Assembly: GCA_023374045.1 (NCBI GenBank)
Contig: CM041780.1
Location: 95,265,005-95,329,004 of the forward strand
Source: Limonium bicolor
Lineage: Eukaryota > Streptophyta > Magnoliopsida > Caryophyllales > Plumbaginaceae
Direction: 5' to 3'
Length of the DNA stretch: 64,000 nt
Below, piece after piece: positions 32,981 to 45,470 of the stretch. Positions within the stretch are counted from its first letter, which is position 1, and every line of letters begins with the position of its first letter. Position numbers and translations under genes: made by a program. The notes beneath the pieces were generated by a model. The model saw nothing but the letters and a program-made list of their open reading frames with translations, ran no database searches and was not told the origin of the DNA.

Positions 32981-34517
32981 TGATAAGTGTCCAAATGAGC
33001 ATATTTATTAGGTGTATTTCATGTATAATATTAGCACTTTTCTTGCTCATTTCTCCACTTCGGTTGATTTTCCTCTAGTTTATGTTTTATTGTTATCTCA
33101 TCTCAAATTATTGGTTTAACATGAGGAAAACCAAGCCGGGAGTGAAGTAGACGAAGAGACGAACGCGTAGACGCAAACGGCTCAGAAAACGGAGTCCAAA
33201 CGAAGAAATAGAGCCAGTCAAAGTTGGAAGGAAAATAGGTCAACACATATTGCAACCGCCTGGTATAAGCGGTTTGTGAGGCGGACAAGCTACAACCGCC
33301 TGGTATTGGGCCGGTCCCCGCAGGCGGACGTGAGGTAAGAACTCGCGCGCAGCAGACCTCGACACAACACAACCGCCTCATATAGGCGGTTCCACAGGCG
33401 GTCCATCAAGCGGACAACACACAACCGCCTCATATAGGGCGGTCCACAGGCGGACAAGAGTAAATCGCGCCCGAAACAGTTTTCTTCTTCGCGCGCCGAC
33501 TCTGCAACTCGCCAACTCGCCCACTGTCTCTGCAACTTATCCATCTACCCCCATCACGCGTTGATCCTGTCCCCTGCAATAAATGAAGCAATCAATGCTC
33601 AATCACGTACGGATCTGCCTCTGCTAATTCTCTATATAAACCCAGCACCAATACTGCAAAAAAACCACCACGCACGACGGGAGTCTGAAGAATATTTCAC
33701 CACACTCATCCATTCGCTTCCACTTTTATTCCTCCCGTATCACCACAACAGTCCACACTCACGCAGTAACAAAAGAAATAGAAGAGCAGCAGTGAGAGCT
33801 AGAGCAGACCAGTTCTTCCTCTGAATTAATGTCAAAATCTATCTGTGTAATCTTCTTATCTCCGTTAATGTCTGAGTAATTTTCTTTTGTATCCTAGGAT
33901 GGGGGTTTGATTTCTAATATTACGTAAATTAATATTTATCACCTGTTTCTCTTATTTAACTTTTTTTAATTCCTTTCAACTAATATTGCTAAATGTTTTG
34001 CGCGACAAACGACTGCATTTATTTGGTAACTATCAACATATGATTTTGAGATAGTCTAGGTACCACAAAGGAATTAATCTTAGTATTTACACTCCGGACT
34101 GAGCAGGAAAATATTAAGGCTTTTATTAAGAGTTCGTAACTGACAATTATTAACTCTAATAGGCAATAAATAATTGAGACAAGGTTATAAATATGTTTAA
34201 GTAATTTAGGAAATTCCCCCGCTATCCTAGGATACATTTTTCCATCCACATCAATTAATTCACCTTTTAACTGTTTTTATTATTTTGTATTAATTTAACA
34301 ACAAATCAAGCTTGCCTCCGGCTAAACCCCTTTTACAGTTTTTAAGTAACTACCAAGACTAGGGTAAATTGAACAATCTCCCTGTGGATACGACACTTGT
34401 TTTTACTACTACGACCGGGATTTTGTTTGCAGCCCGACGTTAATTTGAGTTTTTAATTTCTTTTCTTTCTTTTCTTTTAATTACACCCACTTAACCACTC
34501 AGAAATAACACTCTTCA
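32981..34517 (+). repeat. 3' LTR of element D
   Basis: It matches 26899-28427 and ends actcttca, followed by cccct and then the interrupted protease of element C. It carries an intact TATATAAA at 33633-33640, which is changed in the 5' LTR. Confidence 0.92.
33633..33640 (+). promoter_or_regulatory. TATA box of the D LTR
   Basis: TATATAAA precedes cccagcacc. The 5' LTR has TATATACCC at the same place (about 27546), which would weaken its promoter. Confidence 0.5.
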
Positions 34518-34522
34518 CCCCT

Positions 34523-34815
34523 CCTACAAATCCTCCTAGAACCGCCGAATATGGCTTGATCCGGTCCTCAGGCACTTCCAATCTTTTAACCGCTTCGGCT
34601 GATATGATATTCACCCCGGCCCCACTATCAATCAGGATTCCCTCCATCATTCGATCATTTACTTGTGCACGAATGACAAGTGGATCGTTGTGTGGATATA
34701 GCACTCCATCTTCATCTTCGTCGGAGAAGAAAATTGGAGGAAAGCTTTCTCTTTTGGCAATCTTCCTTTCCGGGAGTTCCTGATGCACTTGATGAATGTG
34801 CCTTTTTTCTTTCAT
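34523..34815 (-). pseudogene. pro: Aspartic protease of element C (cut by D)
   Basis: ILIDSGAGVNIISAEAVKRL contains the DSGA active-site motif. The frame then runs to the D insertion after VLGGFVGG. The insertion separates it from the rest of pol by 7.6 kb. Confidence 0.8.
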
Positions 34816-35075
34816 TAGGGGTTAGTGGTCCTACCTCCGAAAAAAGTCCTGTGATTTTTCTTAGAGAAAGTTTTTGTTAGCCTTCTTGCTGTAAATGAAG
34901 ATGCGAAAAATGAAAAAAGAAAAATCCATTTCTCTTATTTCGTAATGCGGTGCCTGTCAAGGTTTATGCCTACACATTCAATTTTTAGAGAAATAATCTA
35001 TGACCAGACTCTTCTTGAGAAGCTTGTTTCCTAAAGGAAAAAGGAAAAAACTTTTATCTTCCTTCCTTTACAGAC
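34816..35075 (-). other. Gag-protease junction of element C
   Basis: A short stretch between the gag stop and the recognisable protease frame. It has stops in all minus frames and is presumably the decayed link between them. Confidence 0.4.
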
Positions 35076-36390
35076 CTGTTATCATACCAACCGACTTGCC
35101 AGGGTCAAGCCTGGGGTGAACTTCCTCCTCCTGCCGGCCTCGTGGTGCATTCTGGGCGCCGCCCTGCTGACCGCCGTATTGCCTTTGTGCTCCGGCTTGT
35201 TGCTTTCCCTTCTTCTTATTCTCCTCAATGATTTGGAGTTCTTTGGCTAGGGTAGCACAGTTTACAGTCCGGTGGCTGCGGTTTCCATGGTATTCACAGA
35301 ATGCAACTGGAATTTCTCCCTACGGCGGCTTTCTCGGCTGAGGAAGGTATCCTTCTCTTACTGCGGCAGCATACTTTCCCGGGTCGATGTAGACAACGGT
35401 CCTCGCCCCCTAATGCCACGGCCCCTGAGAGGAAGATCCGGCGGTTGACTTGTAATAATATGGTTTGTGTCTTGATCCCCCTCTTCCGACATTTCCATCT
35501 TGCCCCTCTTTCTTTTCCGATGCTGTTGTATTTTTGAAGCTATCTGCTAGCTCCTTAGCCTTGTTTTTTGCTATCTCAGATTTCAAGAAATCATGGATCA
35601 TTTCAGCTAATTCTCCATGAGTTTTTGGTGCTTTTGTTGCAATTTTTCCAGCAAGCCGAGGCTGAGCCAAGCTATTTCCAAAGGACTTAATCAAGATTTT
35701 CTCATCGACATCATTAATTTCTGCAACCTTCTTATGGAAGCGCTCACTATACTCCTTCACAGTTTCTCCCTTTCGCTGCTTGACGTCCATCAACTCTATT
35801 GTTTCCTTCTTAACCCTCTTGCTTGCGGTGAAGTATTGTTGAAATTCTTCAGTCAACTGTTTGAAGCTGGTGATGGACTGCGGCGGCCTTGTGGAGATTC
35901 ATCCCAATGCTCTCTTTGTAAGCGTTCCAGGGAATAAGTTGCAAAGAGCGAGAGAGTTGATCCCCTGAGTATTCATGGCAAACATGAATTTTTTAATATG
36001 TTGGGCGGGATCTCCCGTCCCATCATATTTCTCAATCACCGGAGCAACGAAATGCGGCGGGAGCTTTGCTTTCCTTATCCTCTCCGAGAAGGGGTACAGG
36101 CTCATGTCTATCTGGTCGTCTTCTTCCATTTCTTTCTCGCTAACGACTGTATTGTGCTTCCGATCCTTACTCTCTTCGCCATTACTGCCTCTGGAATCCT
36201 TGTTTCTCAACTGCTCTATGGCCTCGGTCATTTCGTCCCACTTCCTCTGATATTCCTCATCTCTTTGCATTAATTCTTGTTGTAGAGTCTCGTTTCCCTC
36301 CACAATCTTCTCGTCAATCGATCTGACTAGTCCCTTCAGTATATCCTCGAGATCTTTCTTAGAGATGGCTTCTGGCATCTCAGAACTCAT
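35076..36390 (-). pseudogene. gag: Gag of element C
   Basis: The first frame (36390-35899) has PHFVAPVIEKYDGTGDPAQH, the start of the gag core. The second (35856-35410) has ETVKEYSERFHKKVAEI. A third region (about 35300-35076) has CEYHGNRSHRTVNC, a zinc-knuckle-like segment, and ends at a stop near 35076. A frameshift near 35870 and stops break it. The start is taken as 36390, about 0.2 kb after the primer site. Confidence 0.85.
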
Positions 36391-36572
36391 TTCCTTTTCA
36401 ACTCGATCATTATCCTCGGTAGTGCTCTATGGAGTTTTCTTGGATCTTGGAGCCATTTCCTGTATTTAGATCCTGCAAAAAATACCATTAGTCATTTCAG
36501 GATTTTCCCTACGAATGTCAAAGATCACTCCTCTGCTTCTATATGGTCTTGTGGTTGCTTCTTGCTGTTCGC

Positions 36573-36590
36573 TTCCCACAGACGGTGCCA
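36573..36590 (-). promoter_or_regulatory. Primer-binding site of element C
   Basis: On the minus strand TGGCACCGTCTGTGGGAA follows the 5' LTR after two bases. The TGG start and position fit a tRNA primer site; I could not assign the tRNA from memory. Confidence 0.6.
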
Positions 36591-36592
36591 AA

Positions 36593-37022
36593 TGAAAATG
36601 TGTGTAGTATCCTAGTCCAATTCGATCTGATTTACTATCCTATGTTACCTGGTCTCGATCACAAAATCTCGTAGGGGGGAAGAGAGAGAGAGAGAGAGAG
36701 CCTTTTGTTAGAATCAAGTTTAAATCCGATTGTCCTAATGTTACGTATCTTATTCCATGGGGGTACACCCCTATTTATAGATTTTAGGGCCTGGTCTCAT
36801 GCTGCCAGCCTGTATTTTACATGTATAAGTACGCTTTTGCCCCTTCCTAACATCTTTGGCCGACCACAGACGGCCGGCCATACTATACTTTATCCTGCCT
36901 AAGTCCTACTTTCGTCCGGCCAGAGACGGCCGGATGCTTTATGTACTCCTATTTCCATCCGGCTAGAGGCAGCCGGATGCTCCATGTGTCTTTTTGGCTT
37001 GGTACCATTTCTTCCCTTCTCA
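36593..37022 (-). repeat. 5' LTR of element C
   Basis: It starts tgaaaatgtg and ends cttctca on the plus strand and is followed by the target duplication ggatt at 37023-37027. It matches 17469-17928. Confidence 0.9.
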
Positions 37023-37027
37023 GGATT

Positions 37028-38659
37028 AACACGTAGCATTAAATATTTATTCCAGATCCTAGAACTACGAGGAGTACCGGGTGAGCGTGAATCTTCACGC
37101 TAGCATATTTGTCAGTGTACGGTATGTTAATTGTGTGGTTTGAATATCCTGAGGGCTTCCTTGGGTTTAGATGTTATGTGATTTAATTTCTTAAGAGTGA
37201 TATGTGTGCCATATATGTATGCATGCAATTATCTGTTTTAAATTGTTCGTCTTTTACACGTTATGTAAATTGTGCGTGAACGTCCGTTAGACTAAAGTGA
37301 TATCGATTACCACTCGACCTATATACGAGTAAGATTAAGAGATGTCGTTACTTATTATAGTTCAACGGGTATATATATATCCTTAATCAACCTAAGTAAA
37401 AGACTATGGAACGAGGTTTGGCAATACCGATCTCTAGAGCTTTGTTATCAAACATGAATATGATCTAGATGACTTCTGGGAAATTGCGTAAGACCTCGAT
37501 GACAGCTATATGAAATTGTATTCTCCATAACCTAAGAGTAGATCTTAGGAAATTGATTAAGTTACTTAATCATATGAGAGAATTGGTATAAGATGAGGGG
37601 AAAAACCCAGTGTAGTCTCCGAACTGTTGGTTACGCATATTGATCACTTAAGAGGATACCGGAATCGGGTCCGCTCTAGTTAAATTCCAACAAGCCTAAT
37701 ATGATTGTTGGTCAGAATGTACTGCTGATGGTACCTGGCTCCGGCCGCTTAAGGACGCCTTATTAGGCAGAGAGGAAGACCCGGGATCTTTGGATCCTTG
37801 GCAAAATGAGCACCCCCATGGAGCACTTAGGATGACTGTCCAATTAGACAAACATTATAAATTTAAAATGGGATTAATTTTCCTAACATGACATCCACTA
37901 TATGATAAGAGTAAAAGTAAAACGATTAAGACTACGAGTATCCGACATACCATAGTACGAGACCTCAATATCTCTTGTAACATGGTTAACAACCATAGGG
38001 CTTCAAAGGCCGTATAACGAGTACTGATCGAAGGAAACAACTTTGTGTTATTACCGCTTTACTCGTTGTTTTTCATTTATATGAATGACTACTTGTGTAA
38101 ACAATGTATCGATATTGGTGATTGCTGAGTGTTTATTTGTATTAAGTACAACTTTCATTATATAACTGTAAACCGGAACAACATGAAACGAATCTCATGT
38201 TAAAGATGGCTAAATGACCTAAGTGACCTAAAGGGTCTAGGATTACACTTTATCATATTCAGGGTTTTGCTGAGTCTATATGGAAAATCATTACAAGTCT
38301 TTGATCAAGACACAAAGCCGAAATATGGGACTTTTGGGGTAGTCGACATTATGTTATTTACCGCACTTATTAGACTCCGTTTGTATTATATTAAGGTCAC
38401 ACACTTTGGGGATTATGTAGTAGCTCACTTGTTATAGAATTTTTAATTATGGTTCATTATGTAAGTATTAGTGGTGAACTATCATCACATTAGTTTTGAG
38501 TTAGATGTATTTGGTAAGTGGTAGTCTTGTTGCTCACATGGGTGAGTGACGGCATGTAGCACCTGAGTTTATGAGTTAGATTTACTTTCCGTTGTGAGCC
38601 GTCTTTAATTCAGCTACGAGCTTGTGATTATTACGAGATTAGAAGTAGGGGTGTTTACA
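37028..38659 (+). repeat. Old chromovirus-type LTR end (E1)
   Basis: It shares blocks with the reverse complement of 40807-42250: gggtgagcgtg with a following cacgcta, tcctgagg-cttcct, ttgctc-catggg, and the terminus taggggtgtttaca. The 56077 LTR end has the same layout. It is read on the plus strand and ends at 38659 with no primer site after it, so it may be a solo LTR. Element C is inserted in it. Confidence 0.5.
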
Positions 38660-38890
38660 ACCTTTGACCCACAAGGGTCGTGCTCGAGCGAATTTTTAGC
38701 ATGTTCATCATTTTCCATTGAAGAAGGTATAGTTACATGCTCGAACTCAACTTGCACTGCCAAGCTATTTATCATCTGGTAATGTTGAAGTGGAAGAAAT
38801 GAAGTGGATGGATCTTTTCTCTCTAGCTTTCGATAAACCATGTCGGTAATCACATAGTCTTCCTCTAACTGTAAATCGACAAGATTTTGT
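38660..38890 (-). pseudogene. Exon-like fragment next to E1
   Basis: The minus strand is open from about 38890 to the LTR boundary (QNLVDLQLEEDYVITDMVYR, later VEFEHVTIPSSMENDEHA). A possible acceptor tttttgag lies at about 38908. The frame reads a few codons into E1 by chance. No family is recognised. It may be an exon of a gene disrupted by E1. Confidence 0.25.
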
Positions 38891-40252
38891 AAGATTGATG
38901 TGTGACGAACTCAAAAATTTGTGTGAATATAAACTTTGACCAGTGAGATTTATGAAAATTCATTCCATAAGGGTTTTATTTGAGATTTACGTTTAGGAAG
39001 AGAGTACATGAGATTTCCGTCTCTGAAGTTTGACGTAAAACAGGAAGAAAGTTGAGTTGGAAGTGATAATTGGGCAATACAAGGGAAGAAGGTTGAAGTT
39101 GAGCTTAAAAAAACAACACAAGCCTGTAAACACCAAAAATTCTCACCCCAAAAAGTAAAATTCAGAAAAAATAAATAAAATGAGAGGGTTTTCGCCTTTG
39201 TTTTTCAAAAGGTACTAACGTGCATGCCAAAACAAAACCATCATTTTATGACAAACTTCTCAAATCAATTTTTAAAGCATTTCAGAAAAACACGATCCTT
39301 TAAAATGAATTTCCAATGGCATTCTTGTTTCAAACGTGCCTGTTATGTTTATTTACTTATTTTACTATTTTATTTTATTCCATTTGCATTTGTGTATGAT
39401 TGTTTTATATTGGTCTTATTATATGCTATTTTATCAATTGTGTATCTTATCTTGTTTTATTGTTATTTTACTTGCATTTTTATTTGCCTTTATTTTGTTT
39501 TTTATCATTATTATTTTTAGTGTTATTTATATCATTTTATGTACCTTTCACTATTATATTCCATACTAGTATATTTCGTTTTGTCGCTAATTCGAACAAA
39601 CCCCCTCTCATCTCATTTTATTTTGTTACTTCTATTTTCTATCTTATTTTCCACGACTCATACATATATAATTCAATTTCCATTTTTATTATATTTATGT
39701 GTTATTTTATCTTTATCATAGTAGTACTATTCCATTTTTTCATGTACTCATTATTGTGTTAGTTCGTTTACTATGTTTTCGTATTTTTAAAAGATGTCAT
39801 TCAAGTCGAATTAGAGCTCTAGTATTATTTCTCTCGTTGGTATTTCAAATTTTATTGTTACCGCATTTACTGAGGAAGCTACTGGTCTTGGGTTTTAATT
39901 GTGACAAGAGCACGAGGGCATTATATTATTTTTGTTCACCTCGCTTCGGAGCTTAATTTTTAGTTCCCGTGTTTATATGATAAGTTCTATCTTAGTGAAG
40001 CTGGTTAGTGTATATGTGGAGGAGAATAAAAACCTAGGTTCATATCTGAGCAAGAGCAAGGTTGGTCTTTATTTCAATTTTTTACGCCAGGCATGTAGAA
40101 CCCGTGCCAAACGCGTCTCAAGGGTCGTGGACCCATGGTCAAACCCCGCCCCGAGTAAAAAATCCTAGTTAATCAGCCCATATATGTAAAAAAACCCTAG
40201 TTCTCTATATAAAATGACATGAGTAAACCCTCTAGAGAGACAGAAAAGAGCC
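38891..40252. other. AT-rich intergenic DNA
   Basis: No gene is seen. 39330-39760 is T-rich and produces overlapping hydrophobic frames that are composition artefacts. Confidence 0.5.
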
Positions 40253-40440
40253 AGCTAGACCTGTCAATTTTGGCCCAACCCGAAACCCAACCCATACTTT
40301 TGTGGGTTAGGGTCTTGATTATTGACCCATCTATTTTTTTGGGTTGGGTTAGGATCATAAGCTAATTTTATGGGTTGGGTTAGGGTAGAGATCTAAACCC
40401 ATGACCCAACCCGAAACCCAAAATTACATTTGTTAATAAT
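40253..40440. mobile_element. Possible small hAT-type non-autonomous element
   Basis: The start tagacctgtcaattttggcc followed by several gggttgggttagg and cccaacccgaaaccc motifs is typical of plant hAT-derived small elements. The right end and target duplication were not found. Confidence 0.3.
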
Positions 40441-40806
40441 AAAAAATAAAAATATTAATTTCCATATATATTATATTCAGATCAAACTATACCTTAGCCT
40501 TAAGCCTAAGTGCAGTTGGACTATCCAGCCTTTAATAATATCACATAATCTTAACTAAACATACGGCTAAACAAGTTACATGTCAAATGATGGGTCCAAC
40601 CAGACCTTAACATAATGTTAAACACCCTAATGCTCTCGTCTTTCAGACTCACACCCATCTTTCTTCCCTACACCGTTGTTCATGTCTATGTCGCTCTTCA
40701 TCTCTGCCTAATGTTTGTTTTTCTTATTCTCACTGCCATTACATTCTTGAGAGCATAGGTATGTTTAGATTATCTAGAAGGGTGAACAAAAGTAGGTGAT
40801 ATATAT
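40441..40806. other. Intergenic stretch
   Basis: AT-rich, with no gene or repeat recognised. Confidence 0.4.
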
Positions 40807-43186
40807 TGTAATACCCCTACTCTAAAATCCAGCTTAACTTGCGCGCCTAACATAATAATCAGTCGATTCGTAACGGTAATTAACAGACATATACAGAATA
40901 ACCCGGGTGTTACCCGCCATTACCCGCCCATGCGAGCAACGTAGCGTTTACCAATTATCCAACCTACACTACCGCTGTGATGACAGAGATTTATAACAAC
41001 CAAAGTTTACAACCGAATAACTCCAAAAGAACAGTGAGCCGTCTAACTATCCCAATACCACAATGTTCGAAAAGCAATAAACAAAAGTGACGGTATCGTA
41101 CGTAGATAACTGCTAACTATCCCAAATCCCGCGCTCCGGTACGGTCTCGATCAATTACCTGTAATTTGTTGGCCATAAAGGCTCAACACAACCGCTGAGC
41201 ACGAAACTACATAATCCTCATGAACTCTAAGACTACTAAAGTTAATTAGCCCAATTGTTAACATGTTGTTCCAATTTCATGCCGTACCATTTTCATTTAC
41301 AGTAGCAATATAACAATAACCATCACACATATAAGTTCATACAATAAATTCATACAATCACCAAACCATTCCACAACAAGCAAGTATATGAACAACATCA
41401 ATTAACAGCATGAGAGTTATACTCTCTTGAACAATCCTGTTATGCGGCCTTGAGGCCTTCTTGTTTCGTTGTTCAGGGCTAAGAATATTTCCTTGAGTCA
41501 TTTCTTAACTTTTACTTAATTTGTTCAGTTAAGGTGGGCGTCATGTTAGGACAACCCGTATAAGCTTCCTCTTCTAGAGCAGTCGCTCAGGTGCACTATA
41601 ATAGTGCGTTTTGTTAGGAGTCCGCAAAGACCTGACGACCGGAGCCATTGCACCAACAGTAGTGCCCTCTGACCAATGATCGTATCCGGCTTCCTGGAAT
41701 TTCCACATCGAAGGAACCCTATCCAGTCCTTCCCTCTCTTCGGTGATCACCCATGCGCAACCATGTAGTCCGTGACTACCCTGGATTTTCCTCATCTTAT
41801 TTAATTCTTAATCCCACCATATAATTCGGTCTGTGACCTTTACCTAAGATCTATGCTTAGGTTATGTAGAGTATAATCTCCATGTAAGGACCTTTAAGGT
41901 CGTTAACTTTAGCCTAGACGTCACCTAGGATACATTCATCCTCAGGTATATATAATAAGATCACAGTCATTTTCTTTTTGCCATTTCCATATTGTCATCC
42001 ACAAACCGATCCGAATTTTCATGAACGATTTCCAAATTGTAAATCATTGCACACAATAAAATCGTGAAATATAGACAATTAAATCCACAACCATAGCACA
42101 TAGCAAACATATCACTCTTGTCATGCATTCACACATACCAGAACCCGAGGAAGTCCTCAGGAACACTTGGACCATATAGAACGTATCGTACACCGATGTA
42201 GTATTAGCGTGCAGAACCACGCTCACCCTCTAGTCCTTTGTAACTCAACTCTCGCAACACGGTCTACTAGAAATGTAATCTAACATTAGTATCTACATCT
42301 CGAACCCACCGCACCGTACCAAGATAAGTTCTAACCTCTATCTTATAATAAATTCTTAGTCGGTTATTCATTCGACTGGATCTTTCGTTACTATTGGGAT
42401 TTAGATATTATTGTACATTACTGTTTGTGAGTGCGCATCATTCGGTAATTCGACAATGTTTTCTCATTGAGAATTAAATCCTTTGATAACTTACATATTA
42501 CCGGGTCATTTACGTGTATGTATACATTTTCCGTATATGCAATACCCCAAACCTTGATATGCTGTTTAAATGTTAAACTATGATATTTAAAGGCTAAAAA
42601 GTGCCTTAGAAACATTAGTGAACAATTTAAACCATAGTAAACACAATAAGCACTAAGACACAGTTGAAGCAAAAACATGCTCTAAGCTTGGAGTAAACTT
42701 GGTTAGGACCCAAAGAGCCTACCAAGACTTTATAACATTCAATTATGACTTAATAAGGCTAATTAAGTCCTTATGAAACTTTGGTAGAAAATTAAACCAA
42801 ACAAAACACAAATAAATACCTTAAAGCCAATATGGGCGAAAATGTGCTCTAAGCTTGGGATAAGTTTGGTTAAGACCTAATAAGCTTACCAAGACCTTAT
42901 TTATATGTTAATGAACATATTAAATCAATTACTAAGGAAAACCAAGCTTGAAAACAAGCTAAAACACAAAATGTGCTTTAAGGAGCCTTAAAGCACATTT
43001 CTGAAAAATTGTCTTGTAAATGAGTTTTGAGTGGCTAAATGTTCATCATTACTCTTTAATCAACATGTGTACTACTTAGTATCACATTAGGAAGTCTAGA
43101 TCAATGGGAAATCAAAAATTGCACAAATATGTGCCTTAGTTTGTGAATAGTGCTCAAATAGTGCTAGTTTAAGTCATAAGTCAACA
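40807..43186 (-). repeat. Old chromovirus-type LTR (E2), left part
   Basis: It begins tgtaatacccc, the inverse of an LTR end ggggtattaca. Read on the minus strand it carries the blocks shared with E1 (see 37028). A candidate splice donor acaggtaattgatcg (rc of about 41150-41165) matches acaggtatcgatc in 59639-64000. No primer site lies beyond 40807. Element B interrupts it at the duplicated caaca; it resumes at 52230. Confidence 0.5.
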
Positions 43187-44954
43187 TGTGAGCCTCGATT
43201 TTAAACCCTATCCTATGTGGATTAACTTGATTGGGATCTAATCGGGTTTTAGGTCCACTTATAGCCTAAGATTAATAACTATGTCATATAACAATAATTA
43301 TTAAAACCTAAGCTAGCTCACTGGAACCTATTACGAGTCGCCACCTAATTTTAACCTAGATCAAATTAGGAAAGGAGAGTTCGGGTTCGGGGGCTTGATA
43401 TTCGACTTAATTAGGGTTCAATTACTTTCATTACCCTTCCTAGGTCGTTTTTCCTCTACTTGGTTCAATTACGGCTTTCTACAAAGTTGTTTTTAACCTA
43501 GGTGCGCGCTTCTGTTTTTTATATTTTTTAACGTTTTTTGACAGAAAATTAAAGTGGAAATTAAAATTACCTAAACTAGGGTTTCGGAGGTAGAATTAGG
43601 TCAAATTTTGTTTCCGTCCGTAGCCACGGACCTAATGTCCGAGGCCACGGACCCCAGTTAACCTATATGAAAATAAAAGTCGAATTAAACATAAAACAGA
43701 AAATTGTAAAGTCCGGGGCCACGGACAGGCTGTCCGTGGGCCCGGACATTATTAGAAAACCTAAATTTTTTAAAATTTAAAAATCCCCCGCCGTTCGTGG
43801 GCGTCCGAGCTTACGGACAGGGAGTCCGGGACCCTGGACATGACGTCCGTGGGTGCGGACCGCCCTCGGATGGCGGTGTTGAGGCTGTTCCCGAAGGTGT
43901 TTTTGGCTCAAATTTTATGGGTGTGTAGCCTGAAGGATGTACAAGACGTTAGTGATTGAAAGTTTTCAATTTGAATTCGAATTAAGCACGAAACTTAGCA
44001 AACAAGTTATTGGATAGAAGCTTAAACAAACAACAATACTGAAGCGTAGAGGGGTTAGTTTGAGCCAAAATTTTGAGGCAAGACAGATAATACCATGGAG
44101 AGTTAGGAAAGTGGGATTTCTACCTGTTTTACCTTCGGATTCACGGTGATTCTTCACACCGGGATTCGTCGAGTGCTCCGTTGATGGCAGACCCGAGAGG
44201 ATTTCGAAACCAAGGTTCTGGTTGTTGGTTGTTCTTGCTGTTCTTCACGTTTTGGTGGTGTTTTTGTGGGGTTTTGATGATTGATGATGTTGTGGGAGTT
44301 GAAAAATATGTTTTGGTGTTGATTTTGGTGAGATTTCGGTGTTTGATTGTGGCTCTGGAGTTCAAAAACGTGGAGAAAGAGAGACGGCTGCCTTCTTTGA
44401 GAATCTAGGGTTCTTGAGGTTATTATTTGATCATGGGATAAGGCTCCTGATATAGGCTTCCTTAAAGATAGAAAAATCCGGTAAAAACCGAGATTTACCG
44501 ACGTTTTAGCTCAAGGGCTTCCAAAAGGAATTTGATTATGAAATTTTACACGTGGGTAAAGGATGATATTTCTGAATTTTCTAAAGTGGAATCGAATTTT
44601 TGGATATTGGAATATTTTTAAATTCAATTCTCGTCAGTTTCAGTCAGAAATTGCTAGAATATTATTGGAAACTCGAAAAATCGAAATTCCAAGCCATTAT
44701 GCCCAAAATGTCATCCTCTATCATGGGTTAAAATTTCAAAGAATTTTGAACTGATTTGACCCTTATTTGGAGGAGAGAGAAAGCCTATAGGGGGCTTAGG
44801 AGCCTTGAAAAATTATGAAAGTGCCCCTGGAGATGACTAAGCTGCCCCTGGTACTCTGAAATGTTCCGATCGAACTGGGAACCCTCGCTACTTGACCAAA
44901 CTAGCCTATTAGTAGAGACTCTCTTCCGGGGGGGTTGAAATTTTGGGTATAACA
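43187..44954 (-). repeat. 3' LTR of element B
   Basis: It begins tgtgagcctcg and ends gggtataaca on the plus strand. It contains the GTCCG cluster 43616-43880. Its TATA site is altered (gatatagg) compared with the 5' LTR. Confidence 0.95.
43711..43747. other. Long GTCCG dyad in LTR (B)
   Basis: Eighteen-base arms (starting gtccgggg, ending cccggac) have one mismatch and a single-base centre. The inner part is ccacggacag/ctgtccgtgg. The other B LTR (about 50983-51017) has lost part of one outer arm. Confidence 0.75.
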
Positions 44955-44975
44955 GATTGCCCCCCGTCAACTAGA
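44955..44975 (-). promoter_or_regulatory. Polypurine tract of element B
   Basis: Minus-strand gttgacggggggcaatc abuts the 3' LTR, identical to the A1 tract. Confidence 0.8.
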
Positions 44976-45059
44976 CTTTGTAATGGAAATGAGAAGGCTA
45001 GTTGATGCTTGAGTGATACCCCCAAAATTTTGGATCTTAAAAGACCCCACATGCAATTG

Positions 45060-45340
45060 AAGTCCGACTAGTTGTGTCGAGCTGTTCTAAGGCGCTGACT
45101 ACCTATGAGTAAAGTGGAAGGGATGTCTAGTGATTCTAAGGCGTTGACTACCTATGAGGATGATACGATGTCAAGCTATTCTAAGGCGTTGACTACCTAT
45201 GAGGATGATACGATGTCAAGCTATTCTAAGGCGTTGACTACCTATAATGACTGAAATGATGTCAAGCCATTCCAAGGCGTTGACTACCTAAAATGTGAAA
45301 ATAAGATAATGTCAAACGATTCTAAGGCGTTGACAACCTA
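45060..45340 (-). repeat. gtagtcaacgcc repeats (B)
   Basis: About six units of ctaaggcgttgactacctat (plus strand) are homologous to 3990-4165 and 8400-8600. Confidence 0.85.
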
Positions 45341-45389
45341 ACGAGTGAAAATTGGGTGGTATGCAAATGCGAGAATGCTGAAATGCTAG

Positions 45390-45470
45390 TGATGCTGATG
45401 ATGCTGACGATGCTGATGATGCTGATGATGCTGACGATGCTGATGATGCTGATGATGCTGATGATGCTCG
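45390..45470 (-). repeat. Trinucleotide run (B)
   Basis: gatgatgctgatgatgctgac-type triplets form the inverted counterpart of 8276-8345. Confidence 0.85.

Larger units (their letters stand above)
26899..34517 (+). mobile_element. Athila-like gag-protease LTR element D
   Basis: LTRs of 1529 and 1537 bp (TGATAAG...TTCA/TGCA) are flanked by the target duplication cccct (26894-26898 and 34518-34522). The order inside is primer site, repeat-rich leader, gag, protease, 1.2 kb of non-coding DNA, polypurine tract. There is no reverse transcriptase, RNase H, integrase or envelope-like frame, so it is non-autonomous. The Gag and protease blocks are of Athila type. It is inserted between protease and RT of element C, so it is younger than C. 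Confidence 0.9.
17469..37022 (-). mobile_element. Tat-lineage Ty3/Gypsy element C, interrupted by D
   Basis: The ends are TGAAA...TTCTCA LTRs (460 and 430 bp) flanked by the 5-bp target duplication ggatt. On the minus strand the order is 5' LTR, primer site, gag, protease, reverse transcriptase, RNase H, second RNase H, integrase, 48-bp array, then 3' LTR. An antisense, intron-bearing ORF lies before the 3' LTR. The dual RNase H and the antisense ORF are hallmarks of the Tat group. Removing D (7619 bp plus its target duplication) leaves about 11.9 kb, a normal size. The LTRs are similar, yet pol is full of stops and frameshifts. Confidence 0.85.

Noticed and set aside
39224..39956. Several hydrophobic frames resembling membrane proteins
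   Set aside because: They are overlapping frames in a T-rich stretch with low complexity and no conserved motif.
40310..40400. Telomere-like gggttagg motifs
   Set aside because: The repeat is gggttgggttagg and its complement, not tandem TTTAGGG; it fits a small hAT-like element better.
44141..44408. Frames in the B LTRs (74-132 codons)
   Set aside because: They lie in an LTR and change length between the two nearly identical copies through single indels.
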